The translations under genes were made by a program, and so were the position numbers. Below the pieces are notes generated by a model, which saw nothing but the letters and a program-made list of their open reading frames with translations, was not told the origin of the DNA and made no database searches. 64,000 bases of DNA from Mantis religiosa (taxonomy: Eukaryota; Arthropoda; Insecta; Mantodea; Mantidae): NCBI GenBank assembly GCA_030765055.1, contig CM060954.1:111535772-111599771 (forward strand), read 5' to 3'. The number at the start of each line of letters is the position of its first letter. Within the stretch, counting starts at the first letter, position 1. This document shows, one piece after another, positions 1 through 12,300 of the stretch.

Positions 1-2296
1 TACAAGACATCTGTATCCCCTTTCCCTCAAGCTTCTTAGTGTAATACTTAAAATAAAGATAACTTAACACTAAAATAATGATTCTGTAGATACAGGAAAA
101 CAGGAAAGGATACCATAATGTTATGTGTAATGCAATTTCTTTGTACACAGAATGTTGAAAAATTCCCTGGAATAAAAGTAAGAAAAAAAAACCTAAAGAA
201 ATATGTATATAAATTTGAAATGAGGATACCAACAACTATGTACAAAAAAATAGCACTATCTCTTTAAAATGACAACAAAGCAGTTCTGTTAATGGTTACA
301 TTTAATAAGAATATGAAAAGCTCATTAGTACATACATTATTTTCAGCACAAGTATACTTCAGTATATTCAGAGAAAAACCTGAAATTTGTAATCGATTCA
401 TATAAGATTAATAATGTCAAATTAGTACAGGAGTCAGTATTAGCAACTGGTGACATAAATTTCATAAATGGCACTATTTTATGTACTTCTAATCACTTTG
501 GTTGAATTATCATTCACAAGTGCAGAATAAATTATGAAAAATAATAATTACATTAAAGCTGTATCATTCATTTAAAATTGTCCTGAGCTTAACTTTGTCT
601 TCACAACACAAGAATATTACAGCGTTGAATTTTTAAATGCTTCAATGACATGCATATGCACACTAATGAATGCTGAAGAAGAAAATGTGCAGTTTTAAAA
701 ATAAAATTTAATGCACAGTGTATCTTCCAATAAGAGATTATTTCATGTAGTTATCTGACTGTGAAGTATAATTTGCTTAATGTGCAGAGCAATTGTTTGG
801 ATAAATGGCTTGCTTTAACTTGGTAAGACTTTAAACAATATACTTTCTGACTAAGATGACAAATGGAGCCCTCTGCATAGTGTAAATCTCTCAGTCCATG
901 ACATACAACTGAATTTGTGTCAAATAAATAACTCAATGAAAGATTACACTCTGAACTATTAATGCTGTTTGTAGTTTTAGTTAAGAAGTGAAAGTAATGG
1001 AACTATGTGTTTGAGTAGTTAATAGAAAATAATTTAGTAATGTAATTTAATTGCTCACACATCTAACCATTATTTCTTTTGACAGTCCATAATTCCCTTA
1101 TGTGTTCACTACAAAGAAACAAGAAGTGCAGTATATAGCAAAATAATGTGCAGTTTTATCTACTTTTCAAAATTATTATGTGGCTTCGCATCACTGCATG
1201 TAACGGATGGCTCATATATTAGGTTAAGCATCTTTTTTTCCATGCCAAAGATTGAGATTTTCATTCCAACTTAGAACAATGAGAGGATGCGTTTCATGTC
1301 ACATGTAACACTTCTGTGGGTCACTCTAGTAACATTATATCACCCTTAAAATGGTTAGCATTACAGAAATTGTGTACTAATATTACTCATAAATGGTGGC
1401 AAGTACATGTTCAGAACAGATGTACCACAGAATAATACTTCAATGCTCTGCAAATATCACTTTAACTTGTTATTTTTCTGAACCCATTTGTGTAAATTGT
1501 GTTGCCATATATGAGGTGCTCAGCACTATGTGCCTTTAACGGTAACCCTATATTGCAGAAGACCAAGTGTTAGGCCTCGACACTGTTTATTTATATATAT
1601 ATCTGTGTGTGTGTTAACAAGGAAGAGGGTTAATAACCTATTATTAATTATAAAGCTTTACTAATTTGAGATCAAGCCACACTGTGTTTACGTCCTAGCT
1701 ACAGCTGACATTGTGCATGTTTTAAGAATAACTGGAATACTAGAAATAAAAGTAAAAGTGGCATATAATGATGATGACACAATGACATTTTAATCATTTC
1801 TTGCAATACAAAATTACACATAAAAACTTGTAAAGCTTTTTCAAATCACTTATAATCCCACCAGATCTCTTCTAAGATGGTTATTCAGGTACATAATTTG
1901 GTGTAGTTTGTACAGTAATATTGCATAGTGACTACTGCATTAAACAATATAGAACAAATTAGGTTTATGGAATCTCAGATCATACTTTTAATTGCTGTTA
2001 AAAGCTGTGACATTCTTTATCAATGATGTAGATATACACTGATGAGTAAGTTTAAGAGAACTTAATTCTTCAAAATACTTATCATTGCAATTAAAAGAAA
2101 AAGTTTATAAAATTCATATCAAGCATCTCGCCCAAATATTTTAATTTAAGCCACCCAGGTTATACGTAAACACAGATAATGCCAATTATAAACAATGAAA
2201 TTCTACAGAAATCAAAGAGAATTGAATTCTGTACAAATCCACAGCCACAGTTTTGGTATATCTGAAAATTCACAGCTATTTTTTCAGTAATTTAAA
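1..2296. other. AT-rich non-coding stretch, nothing recognised
   Basis: No spliced or long coding signal, SINE head or transposon end was recognised here. There are short AT tracts and a short TA/TG run near 1590-1615. If the tentative - strand gene at 2806-3141 is real, part of this stretch could be its downstream exon or 3' UTR: a good - strand acceptor-like tract ends at about 674. Confidence 0.4.
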
Positions 2297-2309
2297 CTGG
2301 ATATTACTT

Positions 2310-2528
2310 CAAATCGTCATAGAGTCATGAATTTTGAAACTCCACCACCGGACATCTTTGACAAGTACATCACGCCATCTATTGACAATACGGAGAAAGA
2401 GGAAACCACTACAACTTGCACTAATCGAGTATCAGCTGATGATAGGAGCAAGAGCTCTTGAAACATGTCCTGTGAATAAACAGTGTGAGTGAAGCAATGT
2501 GTCAATATCTTCTCGATTCACTTATGTG
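2310..2528 (+). mobile_element. 5'-truncated Penelope-like element 3' end, with 13-bp target-site duplication
   Basis: A 219-bp insertion bounded by a perfect 13-bp direct repeat, CTGGATATTACTT, at 2297-2309 and 2529-2541. On the + strand a frame starting near 2327 reads MNFETPPPDIFDKY and runs to a TGA at 2458-2460. Its start matches the MNFEIP motif near the end of the GIY-YIG frame at 5288-5542, so this is the last part of a PLE frame. The frame overlaps a hammerhead ribozyme motif (2414-2490). After the ribozyme, the sequence matches the right arm of the palindrome at 24414-24515. Target-primed insertion with 5' truncation explains the structure. Confidence 0.75.
2414..2490 (+). ncRNA. 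Hammerhead ribozyme motif, intact core (PLE-type, minimal stem III)
   Basis: Seen directly: core CTGATGA at 2436-2442 and GAAA at 2460-2463. Stem II pairs AGGAGC (2444-2449) with GCTCTT (2454-2459) around an AAGA loop. Stem III is only A-C-AT-G-T (2463-2468), and the C at 2469 takes the position before the cleavage site. Stem I pairs CAG (2433-2435) with CTG (2470-2472), then after an internal loop ACTTGCACT (2414-2422) with AGTGTGAGT (2482-2490), 9 bp including two G-U pairs. PLE hammerheads with very short stem III that act as dimers are known. One oddity is the extra T at 2443 before stem II. Cleavage activity is inferred. Confidence 0.72.
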
Positions 2529-2805
2529 CTGGATATTACTTACCTTACATGGACTTATATATGACTCAAATAATTTAAATTTAAAACTACTAACACAAAA
2601 ACTAATACACCAATCAATTGTCTAAAATAACTTCACTTTTCACTTTTCCATGTTGGCCACAGTATTCCTCAAAGTTTTTATTAAATTTTCCACTGAAATG
2701 AAATGAAATGAAACTCAAACTTTAAGAAATATTTGATATGCCACATTAAATTGCTGTATACTTGGGAAAGAAAGCTTTGTGCTACATTACTAATGTACCT
2801 GAAGA

Positions 2806-3141
2806 TCACTGCACATCACCAAAACAAGAAACATACACAATATCCAATAATCCTGCCCTCTCGATTTCTGCCATCATATTCCTAGTAGCCTGAGATGATG
2901 AGCCCTAAAAGACAAAAAAACAGAAAACCTCATTATTGCAATAATAAAGTAACAAGGTTAATGAAACTAATGCTTTTGTATGTAAAACACCCTTTTTCCA
3001 TTAGAAAGTGCTACATTAATCTAAAGAATTTAACTATACATGCATATGTATTAAGGCACAATTTAGGTTATATCATATAAATTTTCGGTATTTAGCTACA
3101 TGCTAAATCTTTCTTACCAATAGGTCTTTGTGAAAATCCAT
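2806..3141 (-). CDS. Tentative two-exon small gene, unrecognised product (40 aa)
   Basis: I do not recognise this gene. On the - strand an ATG at 3141-3139 opens MDFHKDLL and is followed at once by a strong donor (GTAAGAAAG, from 3117). A strong acceptor (pyrimidine tract ending TTTTAG, 2905-2906) joins in frame to GSSSQATRNMMAEIERAGLLDI and on to a TGA at 2808-2806. An alternative donor GTATGT inside exon 2 (at about 2834) could extend it to further exons. The upstream sequence at 3250-3560 has locally high CpG and a GGCGGCATTG promoter-like motif. The splice signals are the main evidence; length and lack of homology keep confidence low. Confidence 0.3.
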
Positions 3142-4005
3142 TCTCTTTCTTCCTGCTGCCCATACGTCCTCGCAGGCCTTTCAAATCTTTACAATTTCAC
3201 AAATCGATGAAAATTTTATTCAGAACTTAATTTGGCTGGGCTGCCATGCCGTTAAAGCTTCTAAATTTCATTCAAATATTTACGGGTTAGCCAACGTAGT
3301 GTGTTATTCATATCGTACATTGAGCTCAAATAAGGTACAAAATAGGCCAATAATATTACGGAAATTACTTTTTAAGTAGTAAAATAATACAATAGCTATT
3401 AAATTTTGAGCTGAACAGAAGTTATTTTATATATTAGTTAGTATGCAACATGGCAGCCAAAATAATTATATTGGCGGCATTGAATATAATTCGCATCCGG
3501 TTGTTAGAGTACATGCAGAGTTCGAAATGTACCTTTAGACCCCGGGTGTTTCGCGAACCTCAATGCTGTTCCTGTATTTCTATCCCAGTTACCACCCCCT
3601 GACCACAGTGAAGTGAAATAATTATTAAATTATAGATCAGTCGTATTTATTACACATCAGCTTCACTTACGTATGTAAAATACTATAATTTAATAGCTAT
3701 TTCAGGTATTTTATTACCAAACTTATATTCAAACAGTAGGGTTAATTAAGAACTATTAAGAATTTAGAACTCACAGGAAGTTTTCTTTTCCCACAGCTGT
3801 GGGTAGACTAATCATGGAAGTTTGAATTAGACTTCAAAAATTAATTTCTATGGCCATTATTCTAACCACAGAGCTTTGGCTTTTTATGTTGATGCTTTCT
3901 TGCTATCTATGGCTCTTCATGAAAATGTATATAGTAACAGAAGCATGTACATGACAGAAGCTTCATATATATATATGTGATCTGTGCCTGTGTTGCAGGA
4001 TAGAC
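3142..4005. promoter_or_regulatory. Possible promoter region, locally CpG-rich (about 3250-3600)
   Basis: This segment has more CpG than its surroundings (for example CCCGGGTGTTTCGCG at 3541-3555) and ATGGC/GGCGGC motifs near 3440-3480. It lies directly upstream of the tentative - strand gene. No clear TATA box or coding exon was found. The stretch 3600-4005 is plain AT-rich DNA. Confidence 0.2.
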
Positions 4006-4124
4006 TTTTCCATAGCTTACATAGAAAATGAACCTAGTTACAGTGAAGCAATGAATATTACACAAATATAAATATCTGTAACAAAAAACTTCACTTAACT
4101 TAAGAAAATGGTGTTAATTCTTCT

Positions 4125-4182
4125 TTCTAATTGAGATCGATTTCACAAACAGATTGCTTGCATCGTCAGTCCATCAATAAAC
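4125..4182 (-). ncRNA. Hammerhead-like motif in left arm of PLE palindrome
   Basis: On the - strand: core CTGACGA (4169-4163), stem II GCAAGCA with TGTTTGT around an ATC loop (7 bp with G-U pairs), GAAA, then a self-complementary ATCGAT stem III and C before the cleavage position (4135). The change at core position 7 is the most tolerated one in hammerheads. Stem I next to the core is weak (GA with TC), so activity is uncertain. Confidence 0.5.
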
Positions 4183-5159
4183 TTCGTAGTCAAGGATTCC
4201 GGTTACTATGTTATTATGTTTTTCCAGAATTACCAAAATCTGAAAACGAAACAAACCTAAAAACAGAATCATCTGCTGATATTTCAAAATTCACTACACG
4301 ATGTTTATTTTTTTAAATAAATATATTTTCCCAAACCATTAAATCTATCGGACCATTTAATTGTTTTAATAATTTAACTTCTGGATTTATTTAATGGTTA
4401 AATAACCAAAAATGATCTGCTACGGCTGATTTATCAGTTTGTTTATACTTATTGAAAATGTTCTTTCGTTCTGGTTTCCAAATTATTTTTTGTCTTTCCA
4501 ATATAAAACTGATCATAATCTAAACAATTAAATTGATAGATAAGTACCAGATTTTTTATTATTAGGAACTTTATCTTTTTGTAGAAAAATGTAGTAAATT
4601 TTTAATACTATATTTATTTTGAGGAACTAAAGTTATACCAACATCTTTAAAAAAAAATTGAAAATGGTTATTAGTCCAAGGATGTTAAGTAAATTTTTTT
4701 AAAATTACAATCGTTTTTTATTTTTGTAAGGGTAGAAATATCATTAACAGTTTTTTGATATTTAAATTTTTCAATGTTCTTTTGTATAAAGTCTTTATTA
4801 AAACCATTAATTAAAGCAGTATTAATAATAAGTTTATGTTCTTTATTAAAATAAAGAAGAATAAAGAAGAATTTAATAAAGAATATAAACATATTAATAC
4901 TGCTTTAATTAATGGTTTTAATAAAGACTTTATACGAAAGAAATTGAAAAATTTAAATATCAAAAAACTGTTAATGATATTTCTATCCTTACAAAAATAA
5001 AAGATGATTATAATTTTTAAAAAATTTACTTACCATCCTTGGGTTAATAAACATTTTCAAAATTTTTTTAAAGAAGTTGGTATAACTTTAGTTCCTCAAA
5101 ATAAATATAGCATTAAAAATTTACTACATTTTTCTAAATAAGATAAAATTCCTAATAAT

Positions 5160-5542
5160 AAAAAATCTGGTATTTATATATCAATTTAATTGTTTAGATT
5201 GTGATCATGTTTATATTGGAAAGACGAAACGTAATTTGGAAACCAGAATGAAAGAACATTTTCATTAGGTATAAACAAACTGATAAATTGGCCGTAGCAG
5301 ATCATTTTTGGTCATTTAACCATGAAATAAATCCTGAAGTTAAATTATTAAAACAATTAAATGGTCCAATAGATTTAATGGTTTGGGAAAATATATTTAT
5401 TTTAAAAAATAAACATCACATAATGAATTTTGAAATACCAGCAGTTGATTCTGGTTTTAGGTTTGTTTCGTTTTCAGATTTTGATAATACTGAAAATCAT
5501 AATAACATGGTAACCAGAATCCTTGACTACGAAGTTTATTGA
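5160..5542 (+). pseudogene. PLE GIY-YIG endonuclease remnant (right arm)
   Basis: This is the C-terminal endonuclease domain of a Penelope-like retrotransposon, which nicks DNA during target-primed reverse transcription. One frame (about 5180-5267) reads NCLDCDHVYIGKTKRNLE followed by TRMKEHF, giving the CxxC pair, the YIG half of GIY-YIG, the conserved Arg and the EH motif. A stop after the EHFH segment and a frame change lead to 5288-5542, which continues AVADHFWSFNHEINPEV and VWENIFILKNKH, where the family's catalytic Glu is expected in the WENIF segment. The frame ends EVY-stop at 5542, twelve bases before the hammerhead core at 5547-5553. The frame is broken, so no active protein is expected. 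Confidence 0.75.
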
Positions 5543-5590
5543 TGGACTGACGGTGCAAGCAATCTGTTTGTGAAATCGATCTCAATTAGA
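5535..5590 (+). ncRNA. Hammerhead-like motif in right arm of PLE palindrome (decayed core)
   Basis: Same motif as the left arm but with CTGACGG (5547-5553), so the last core A is changed to G. Stem II, GAAA (5572-5575) and ATCGAT are retained. Because that core A is normally required, this arm's copy is probably inactive. Confidence 0.4.
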
Positions 5591-5967
5591 AAGAAGAATT
5601 AACATCATTTTCTTAAGATAAATGAAGTTTTTTGTTACAAATATTTATATTTGTGTAATTTTCCATAGCTTCTTCTATTACTTTAGCTTCCCCTTATGCC
5701 ACATCTGTGCTTGTTTATTAACTACCATATGGTTAACCTACCTTGCACTTTGTGATGCTTTCCTCCCTAGTTCAGCAATATAAGTTTTTCCATAGTAAAT
5801 ATGTAAAGCAAAAACCTTGAAATCCCTTTTAGACAGATCCTCTCTTGTGAAGGAAAAATGTGGGCTAATGATGAATTGAAGGAATAATCGCTATGAATTT
5901 TATTTTTATAAATTACTTCGCTTTGTTGCTTGTGAATGAAAAATGATGTTCAGACTTCTAATTACAG

Positions 5968-6339
5968 GTACGGTCAGAAGATAGGTTAGGTGATGAAGCC
6001 CTAAAGCTATCTCGGAGTCAGCTGTCAGATGAAGAGGTCACACCTCGTGGTTCACCTAGTCATCATGGGGGTAGCAGTGATGGTACATCTTCTCCTTATG
6101 GTTACCGTGGTGGGAAACGAGAGGCTCCTCCATATAGAGAACCACCAGGCCCATCTTCACCTCCACAGCGTACACTACCTCCTTATAGAGATCCACCGCC
6201 CCCGGTCAACAGTCCTGCACGAGGCACACCCCCAAGAACACCTGCTGGTCCTTCTCCCTCACAGCAGGATAGGCTGGATATTCTCTCTTCACCACCAAGT
6301 TCTGGTGGCAAGATAAAAACCAAACGTAACTTGCTCAAG
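5968..6339 (+). CDS. RASSF8: RASSF8 exon (first visible): proline-rich linker
   Basis: 372 nt, 124 codons, phase 0 at both ends. Acceptor TCTAATTACAG at 5957-5967, donor GTAAGT at 6340. It encodes VRSEDRLGDEALKLSRSQLS, then Pro/Ser/Arg-rich sequence with repeated PPYR motifs, then KIKTKRNLLK. There is no in-frame start, so upstream exons exist. The PPYR and SPP motifs could be SH3, WW or kinase sites (inference). Confidence 0.9.
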
Positions 6340-9300
6340 GTAAGTTCCAAAAATTTTAATTAAATTATGTAAACTTAAGCTGAAATTTGTATATAATAAA
6401 AGATGAGGCAGTGCAGTATGTTATTGCTTATGCACATTTAACTATACTAGATTTATGTAAATATTGCAATCGCAAAACAAGTTGAAAAACGAGGTGCTAT
6501 AGGTAGTTTTGAAGCATGAATCTTTTGGTTTCTGTCTGGTTGCTCTAATCAACCGAGCTGGAATGTTAACATATTGGCAGAAACCAGAATTCCTTGTTCT
6601 TGAAAAACATCTGGTTTTACAGAAGTGACAACTTAGTACATTTCAAGTGGGGGGAAAAAGAGACAAAAGAAGGAAAATCCTGTGCTATGAACAGCTTCTG
6701 AGAATCGAAGGCAAGTTGATGTGGCAGTTTCAGGATAATAAACTGTTCATAAAGTTTATGACTGCCTGCTTAATTTGATTCATTTTCTGACCACAGTGAG
6801 ACTATTAACACAGGCTTTATGGGAAATTTAATTGGTTCCATAGAAAAATAACTATTTGTTTATGTGACTGCTAAGTGAAGATGACCTTTTCTTAGGCAGG
6901 TGTACTTTATTTGCTCTTAGTTGATGAATTTAACAAGTGAACTATCACTATGCTCATACCTGTATTCGCTTGAAAGTTTGATGGCATCATCTCTGCTCTA
7001 TGTGGGACCTGTATGCCAAAAATTGGATGCAAAAATTAGCTGGAAATACCCAGAAATGAATTCAGAATATGTAGGAATGTATAGGCATAATAATTGTACT
7101 TGAGGGATTGTTTACCCCTGACGAGCATGGTCTACACATGGCATACAGTATTCCACAGGAGAGGAAGTCTTCGAGGCATGAGACGCAGGGGAAGTTGAAG
7201 AAGGTTCCCACACCCTCCCTGATAGATTTATGACACCCCATGCCAGTTCAGTTACAGACCATTCAAAAACATTCTGACGTCTTCTACTTTTGTGAATGAA
7301 TCTCCTCGGTTTTAGTGTACAGAGTAAACAGGGCACATATTTTTAACAGTTGTACTCCTTGTGTAGCATGCATTCTCTGTCACATACATTCGTTGTCCTT
7401 ATCCCACTGTGTAAGGGTGGCACTGGCTGACACATTCCTTTCAGAGACTTTCTTTGCGTTGCTGGACAGTATCTAAGGAGCTTCCCTCACACACAGCACA
7501 GAGCTGATGAGGGATTTTCAGCAGCTACATGCAAGTGGGCGCATATGGCATTTTCAGGCTTCAGTTTTGGGTGTTGCAGGTTTACTCCACAGCAGATTTT
7601 TGGTGCACATGTATTATATACAGCAGGCATTATACTATCAAATTTTTAGATGTGTAGCGGTGTGAGTACAGTGATAAGTTACCTTGTAAGTTTTGAATGT
7701 GTGGAAATAATACACCATAAACTGTCAAATAAATTGACCCTGCAGTAAACTTCACATTTTGACCATTTACAGGATATATATAACACATTTTTAAGAAAAT
7801 TTAACTTGCTATTGTACAGGTACAGACTGCATAAGATGATTGAATTTTGACAGTCAATTTTCAATCAAAATTACCTTCCACATCAACAAATATAATTACA
7901 ATAAAAGTAAAAATCAGAAGCTATTAACAGAGAAGCTAATATAGTTCAATCAGTTATAATGATTAATGACTGTAATTCTAGTTTGCAAGTTTATTTCCCC
8001 ACTGATGTAATTACATAATATGAGAAATAGCAAGACACTTTAGGAAGACTGCAGTTCTCAAAGGTAACTGCAAAAATCTTCAATAGTGTCGCCAGGTCAT
8101 TGTTGATTGGAGGCAGTGCGGGTAACAAGATCAAAGAGACGGCAGTGCAGTGTGGAGACAAAAGCTTGCGGAAATGGTGGGCGGGAGCAGATGGGTTTCA
8201 CAAGAGTTCGCCTTTGCTCTAGCCGGTCTCAATTGTTTGAGAAATTTCTGAAATGTTGAAAAACTATAAAAAGGCAGCCTGCCTGCCAAAGAGAGTCAGT
8301 CGGTAATTGAACGTGTGCGGGTAAGCGGCTGTGTTTGTTGAGCTTGTATGTTGTATTGTGTGTGTGTACGAAGCGTATTTCTACGGAAATGAAGTACAAT
8401 TTTTTGTGTTTGTAACTTGGACTTTTGATTTCACGAACCCACGAAGTCAGAATATTGAGATTTTTCCTCAAAAAATGCTTTAAAACATTAGTTTTTCTCA
8501 CAAAACCACTATGTTTAACTTTTCCAAATATAGATCAGTAATCAAATAGAAATTAGCTTGAATATGCATATTAAAACGTTTTTGTTAAATACTAAACACT
8601 AATATTTGGGTGCTTAATACATTTGAGAATTCTATTCAAAGGCAATACTCAATTTTAAAATTCTGTTACAATTTTTTTTTCAATTTCATTAACTGTCTGG
8701 TTTCGTTTCTTACTCCCCTTTGTAGATTTTATTAGCTTTCAAGTGTTCTCTTTTCTTTCTAGCATTTATATTCTGCCTTCACCACCTAAATTCATATCAG
8801 TAATTGTGACATCATCACAATTGACTATCAGCAATAATGTTCACTTGTTTATAGTTTTCTTAATTATTTGTCAGTTTAGATTTTCTTCTAAACTTCAAAT
8901 TCACACATGTAATTGTGCATCGTATCTGTCTCTCCCTAGTCCACTCCTCCGCTCCTTTGACTCTCTCCCTTGTCCGTCTCACTCCTCTCTGTCATAACAT
9001 TCCCACCCTCCACCTGGGAATTGAACCAGTAACCTATTGATTTGGAGGCTGGTATGCTAATCAACAGTCAACAGTTTCTTGGCAGTTCCTCTGTGTTTAT
9101 AATTATAATGTGACATAATACATTCAGTTCTCAGAAACAGAGCAAAATAATTATATTAATGAATTCTTTGAGTGTGCGTAATACAGTTTTATGAAAGCTG
9201 ATATACTTATATTGAATAGTACATGTAAGAAAACCTTTTGTAAAAAGTATATTAATTTTCATTCATTATTGTAGGATTTTCAACAAAATGATGGTGAAGG

Positions 9301-12300
9301 ACATCAGGAAGCTGTGTTATATAATGCTCAGTACAGAGATCTTGTACGTCTTGTCAATTATCAGCGAGAAAAGCTTTCTTCACAACAGGCTGAACTTACA
9401 AAGGTACACTACATGGTTTTTGCAACATTTTAAGCTAAGCAATGTGATTCCTTTCATGGAAGTGTTGAAAACAGTGTTGTAATAAATTAAATTTAAAGGG
9501 AGTCGATTAATGACACTAAACAACACTTACTTTTAAATTTCCCGGAACATGTTTCAGAGGCTATTTTCCTCCATTGTCAACCGTACATTGACTGGTTCTC
9601 AGTGGTGTAACTGGCGATATTTTGTCGTAGGTCTCCTCTGGTGGCAGTTCGAGGAACTTGCTGAATAAATCTTTCTTAGGGAATGTCGAAATTGAACACT
9701 TTGTTTCTATTTTTTTAAATGAAGATTTGTTCCCATGTGGACAGTTCTTGTTTTACCTGTTGTGTGTTTAAGTAGTTTTGGTTCTGGATTTATGTTGTGC
9801 TATTTTTCCCAAAAATGTGTGCCAACTGCTGATTTTTCTAATTGTTTGTATTTTATGTTCCTAAAGTGTTCCTTTGCTCTTGTTTCTAAATTTCTTTTGA
9901 TTTTTCCAATATAAATTTGACAAGAGTCACAGCATTCAATTTTATATATATACCGGATTTTTTGTTAGATGGAATGGCATCTTTGATGTTTGAGCATATT
10001 AGGTTTTTTAAGGAGATGGTTGACTGGTGCTAGTTGAATATTTTGTGTTTTGAATACTTTTTTGAATTTATCCAAGGCCCATGGGTGGCAAGTGGATTTT
10101 TTTAAGGTCATTTTAGATTCTGTAGCTAAGAGGGTTGCGGTTTCCTTTAGTAGGTTCTCCTTTTTTGCTAAGTTCACTTTTTTGTCTACTAATGATTTGG
10201 AAAAGTAATTTTTTGTGCTATTTCAATAATTTTTTTGTATTGTCTTTTGTATTCTTCTGCTATGAGACTGGTCAACATCCCTCTCACAGTCATTGTTGTT
10301 CCAGTTTTTCTTTGGTCTACCTCTCTAGTGTGGGAGTAGTGTCTCTCCCATACATGCTATATTTTAATAATAAAAAAAAAATACCTGCTGTACTCATTTG
10401 AGTCATCCATTTCATTTATCCTACAATATAAGCTACCAGGCCAGGTTAAAGGAACAAAAGTTCTTTCCTTCTAGCTATCATACAATCATAGTTAGGTGAT
10501 GTTAGTGATTGTAGCAACAAATAAAAATAAATAAATAAAAAGTTGAGGTAAGGGAACGATAAAGCTTCAGTAACATAATTTATAAAGCTAAGTTAGATTA
10601 TGAGCACTAAACAACACTAACAAAATAAAAATGGTCGGACATATGATGGTAATGAGGTCAAGTCCTTAGTCCTCTAAACATGTTCATTTACAGGAAAAAG
10701 CAAGTCATTTGGAGAAATCAATGTTGTGCTGGAATCTTGCTATGGTAGCTCAGTGGTTAAAGCAACTGAATGGAGACTAGGAGATCCGTAGTTCAAATCC
10801 CAGCTATGGCATTACATTTTTCAGTCTGACTCTACCTTTCCGTATTCAGATATCCTTTGTAGTTAGTGATGTATAGCATTCCTAATCCAACTCTTCTATA
10901 TCAATAAATCACTGCTTCTAATTCTTGTGTGCAAGTGTAATTTAATAATATACTTTCTGTCTTGGGTGGCATACTGCACATCATAACAAAAGATTTGCCC
11001 TAGATTGTATAAAATAGATTTACAGTGCACTTAAGGGTAGGCATCGGTGAAATTTTGTCAAAAATGACAAAAAAGGACATTTTCCGTTTTTTGCATTAAA
11101 ATTATGTTTAAACATTGTAGTTTCAGAATCTGCCATCAGTTAGGCTCTAGCACCATTTAAACAGCCACTACGTCATTAGTTAAATGCCCATGTGTGGGTG
11201 GGCGTGGCCATTTATATTGCTTTTTCTAGTGTGTTGCAGAGAAATTTATGAAATTCTCACGTTTAAACTATGTGGTTTGATTCTGTAACTGTGGTACTGT
11301 GCAGAGACATCTTGTGGATGTTTGTGGAAGCTACTGAACTTGTCTGCTACCATTTTCTATATATTATTTCCCACTTACTACTTTTGAAAGTAAACAAACA
11401 TTTCCACTGGCATGTAGTGTTTGTGAAATATGGTTTACATGCAAGTGAAAGCTGTGGATAGCAGCTTATATTAAATTATTGTTGTTAAGAATAGGTATAA
11501 AGCCTGATTTAACATTGTAGTGCTTTCTTGTTGCAACAGTAGGTATATGATTCATACCAGGTTAGGTTAGGAGTACAGAGGCTATTTCGAAGCAAAATAT
11601 AATGATATATATATATGGTTTTCTAGCCATAATAGTAAGTAATGATACTAGAATGCTCTGCTTGAGGTAAATGTTAAGTGAAAACATATTATAGCCCAAG
11701 AGTTAACAGTGATTGTAGTAGGTCACCTTTTGATGTAAATAGAAGAATGGTTGATGTATTTCTGGGCATTGGTAAGGGTCATATTTCTATGCAGAAGTTT
11801 TGTATGACCATGGGTATGAATTGCATGAACTATTCTACTTACAATTTCCATTTCATAGACAAAAATAAAGAGATTAGTTAGTACTATTCTACAGGAAAGT
11901 TGCATTAAAGGAGAAGCACAGAATACTAATGAAATTTTCCATGGAGTAAATGTCACAAAGAAGTTTTTGTATTAAGAAAGAAATTGCAAATTGCAGTGAT
12001 TGCAGCTGTTAGTGAATTTAATGTGTGTTATAAAGATAGACTGAAAGTTAAGGCAAAAGTTGCAGCAAGCAAAGTAAGTCCTGCTAGCAAGAAAATTAAC
12101 AGCATTAGGGATAGGTGAAAGCTAAAACAAAGTGCTCAGAGTTCATTAAGCAAATATAAATCTGCCAAGCAGCAGTTAAAGGTGACTAAATTAAAAGAAA
12201 AAGAGGATAATAAACTAGCTGAGTGGTCTTCATATAGTGCAGGAGGGTTTAGAAACATAGAAAAAAAATGTTGTTTTTATTTAGAGCTGCTAACTAGATT

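Larger units (their letters stand above)
4019..5658 (-). mobile_element. Penelope-like element arranged as a 1.6-kb palindrome, 13-bp TSD
   Basis: Bounded by a perfect 13-bp duplication, TTTTCCATAGCTT, at 4006-4018 and 5659-5671. The insert is two diverged arms, about 4045-4858 and 4862-5658, that are reverse complements with the centre near 4860. Both arms carry the PLE connector and GIY-YIG endonuclease region. The full 3' tail is at the left end, so the element inserted on the - strand and the right arm is the inverted 5' part. Each arm has a hammerhead-like motif just after the reading frame. Frameshifts and stops break the frames in both arms. Confidence 0.78.

Noticed and set aside
2035..2050. 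CTGATGA near 2039 as a hammerhead core
   Set aside because: No GAAA with matching stems follows at the right distance.
6029..6316. 95-codon frame starting MKRSHLVVHL
   Set aside because: It is a shadow frame of the first visible RASSF8 exon, which reads in another phase with proper splice sites.
11559..11575. GGTTAGGTTAGG as insect telomeric repeat
   Set aside because: Only two or three units, also near 28367; far too short for telomeric DNA.
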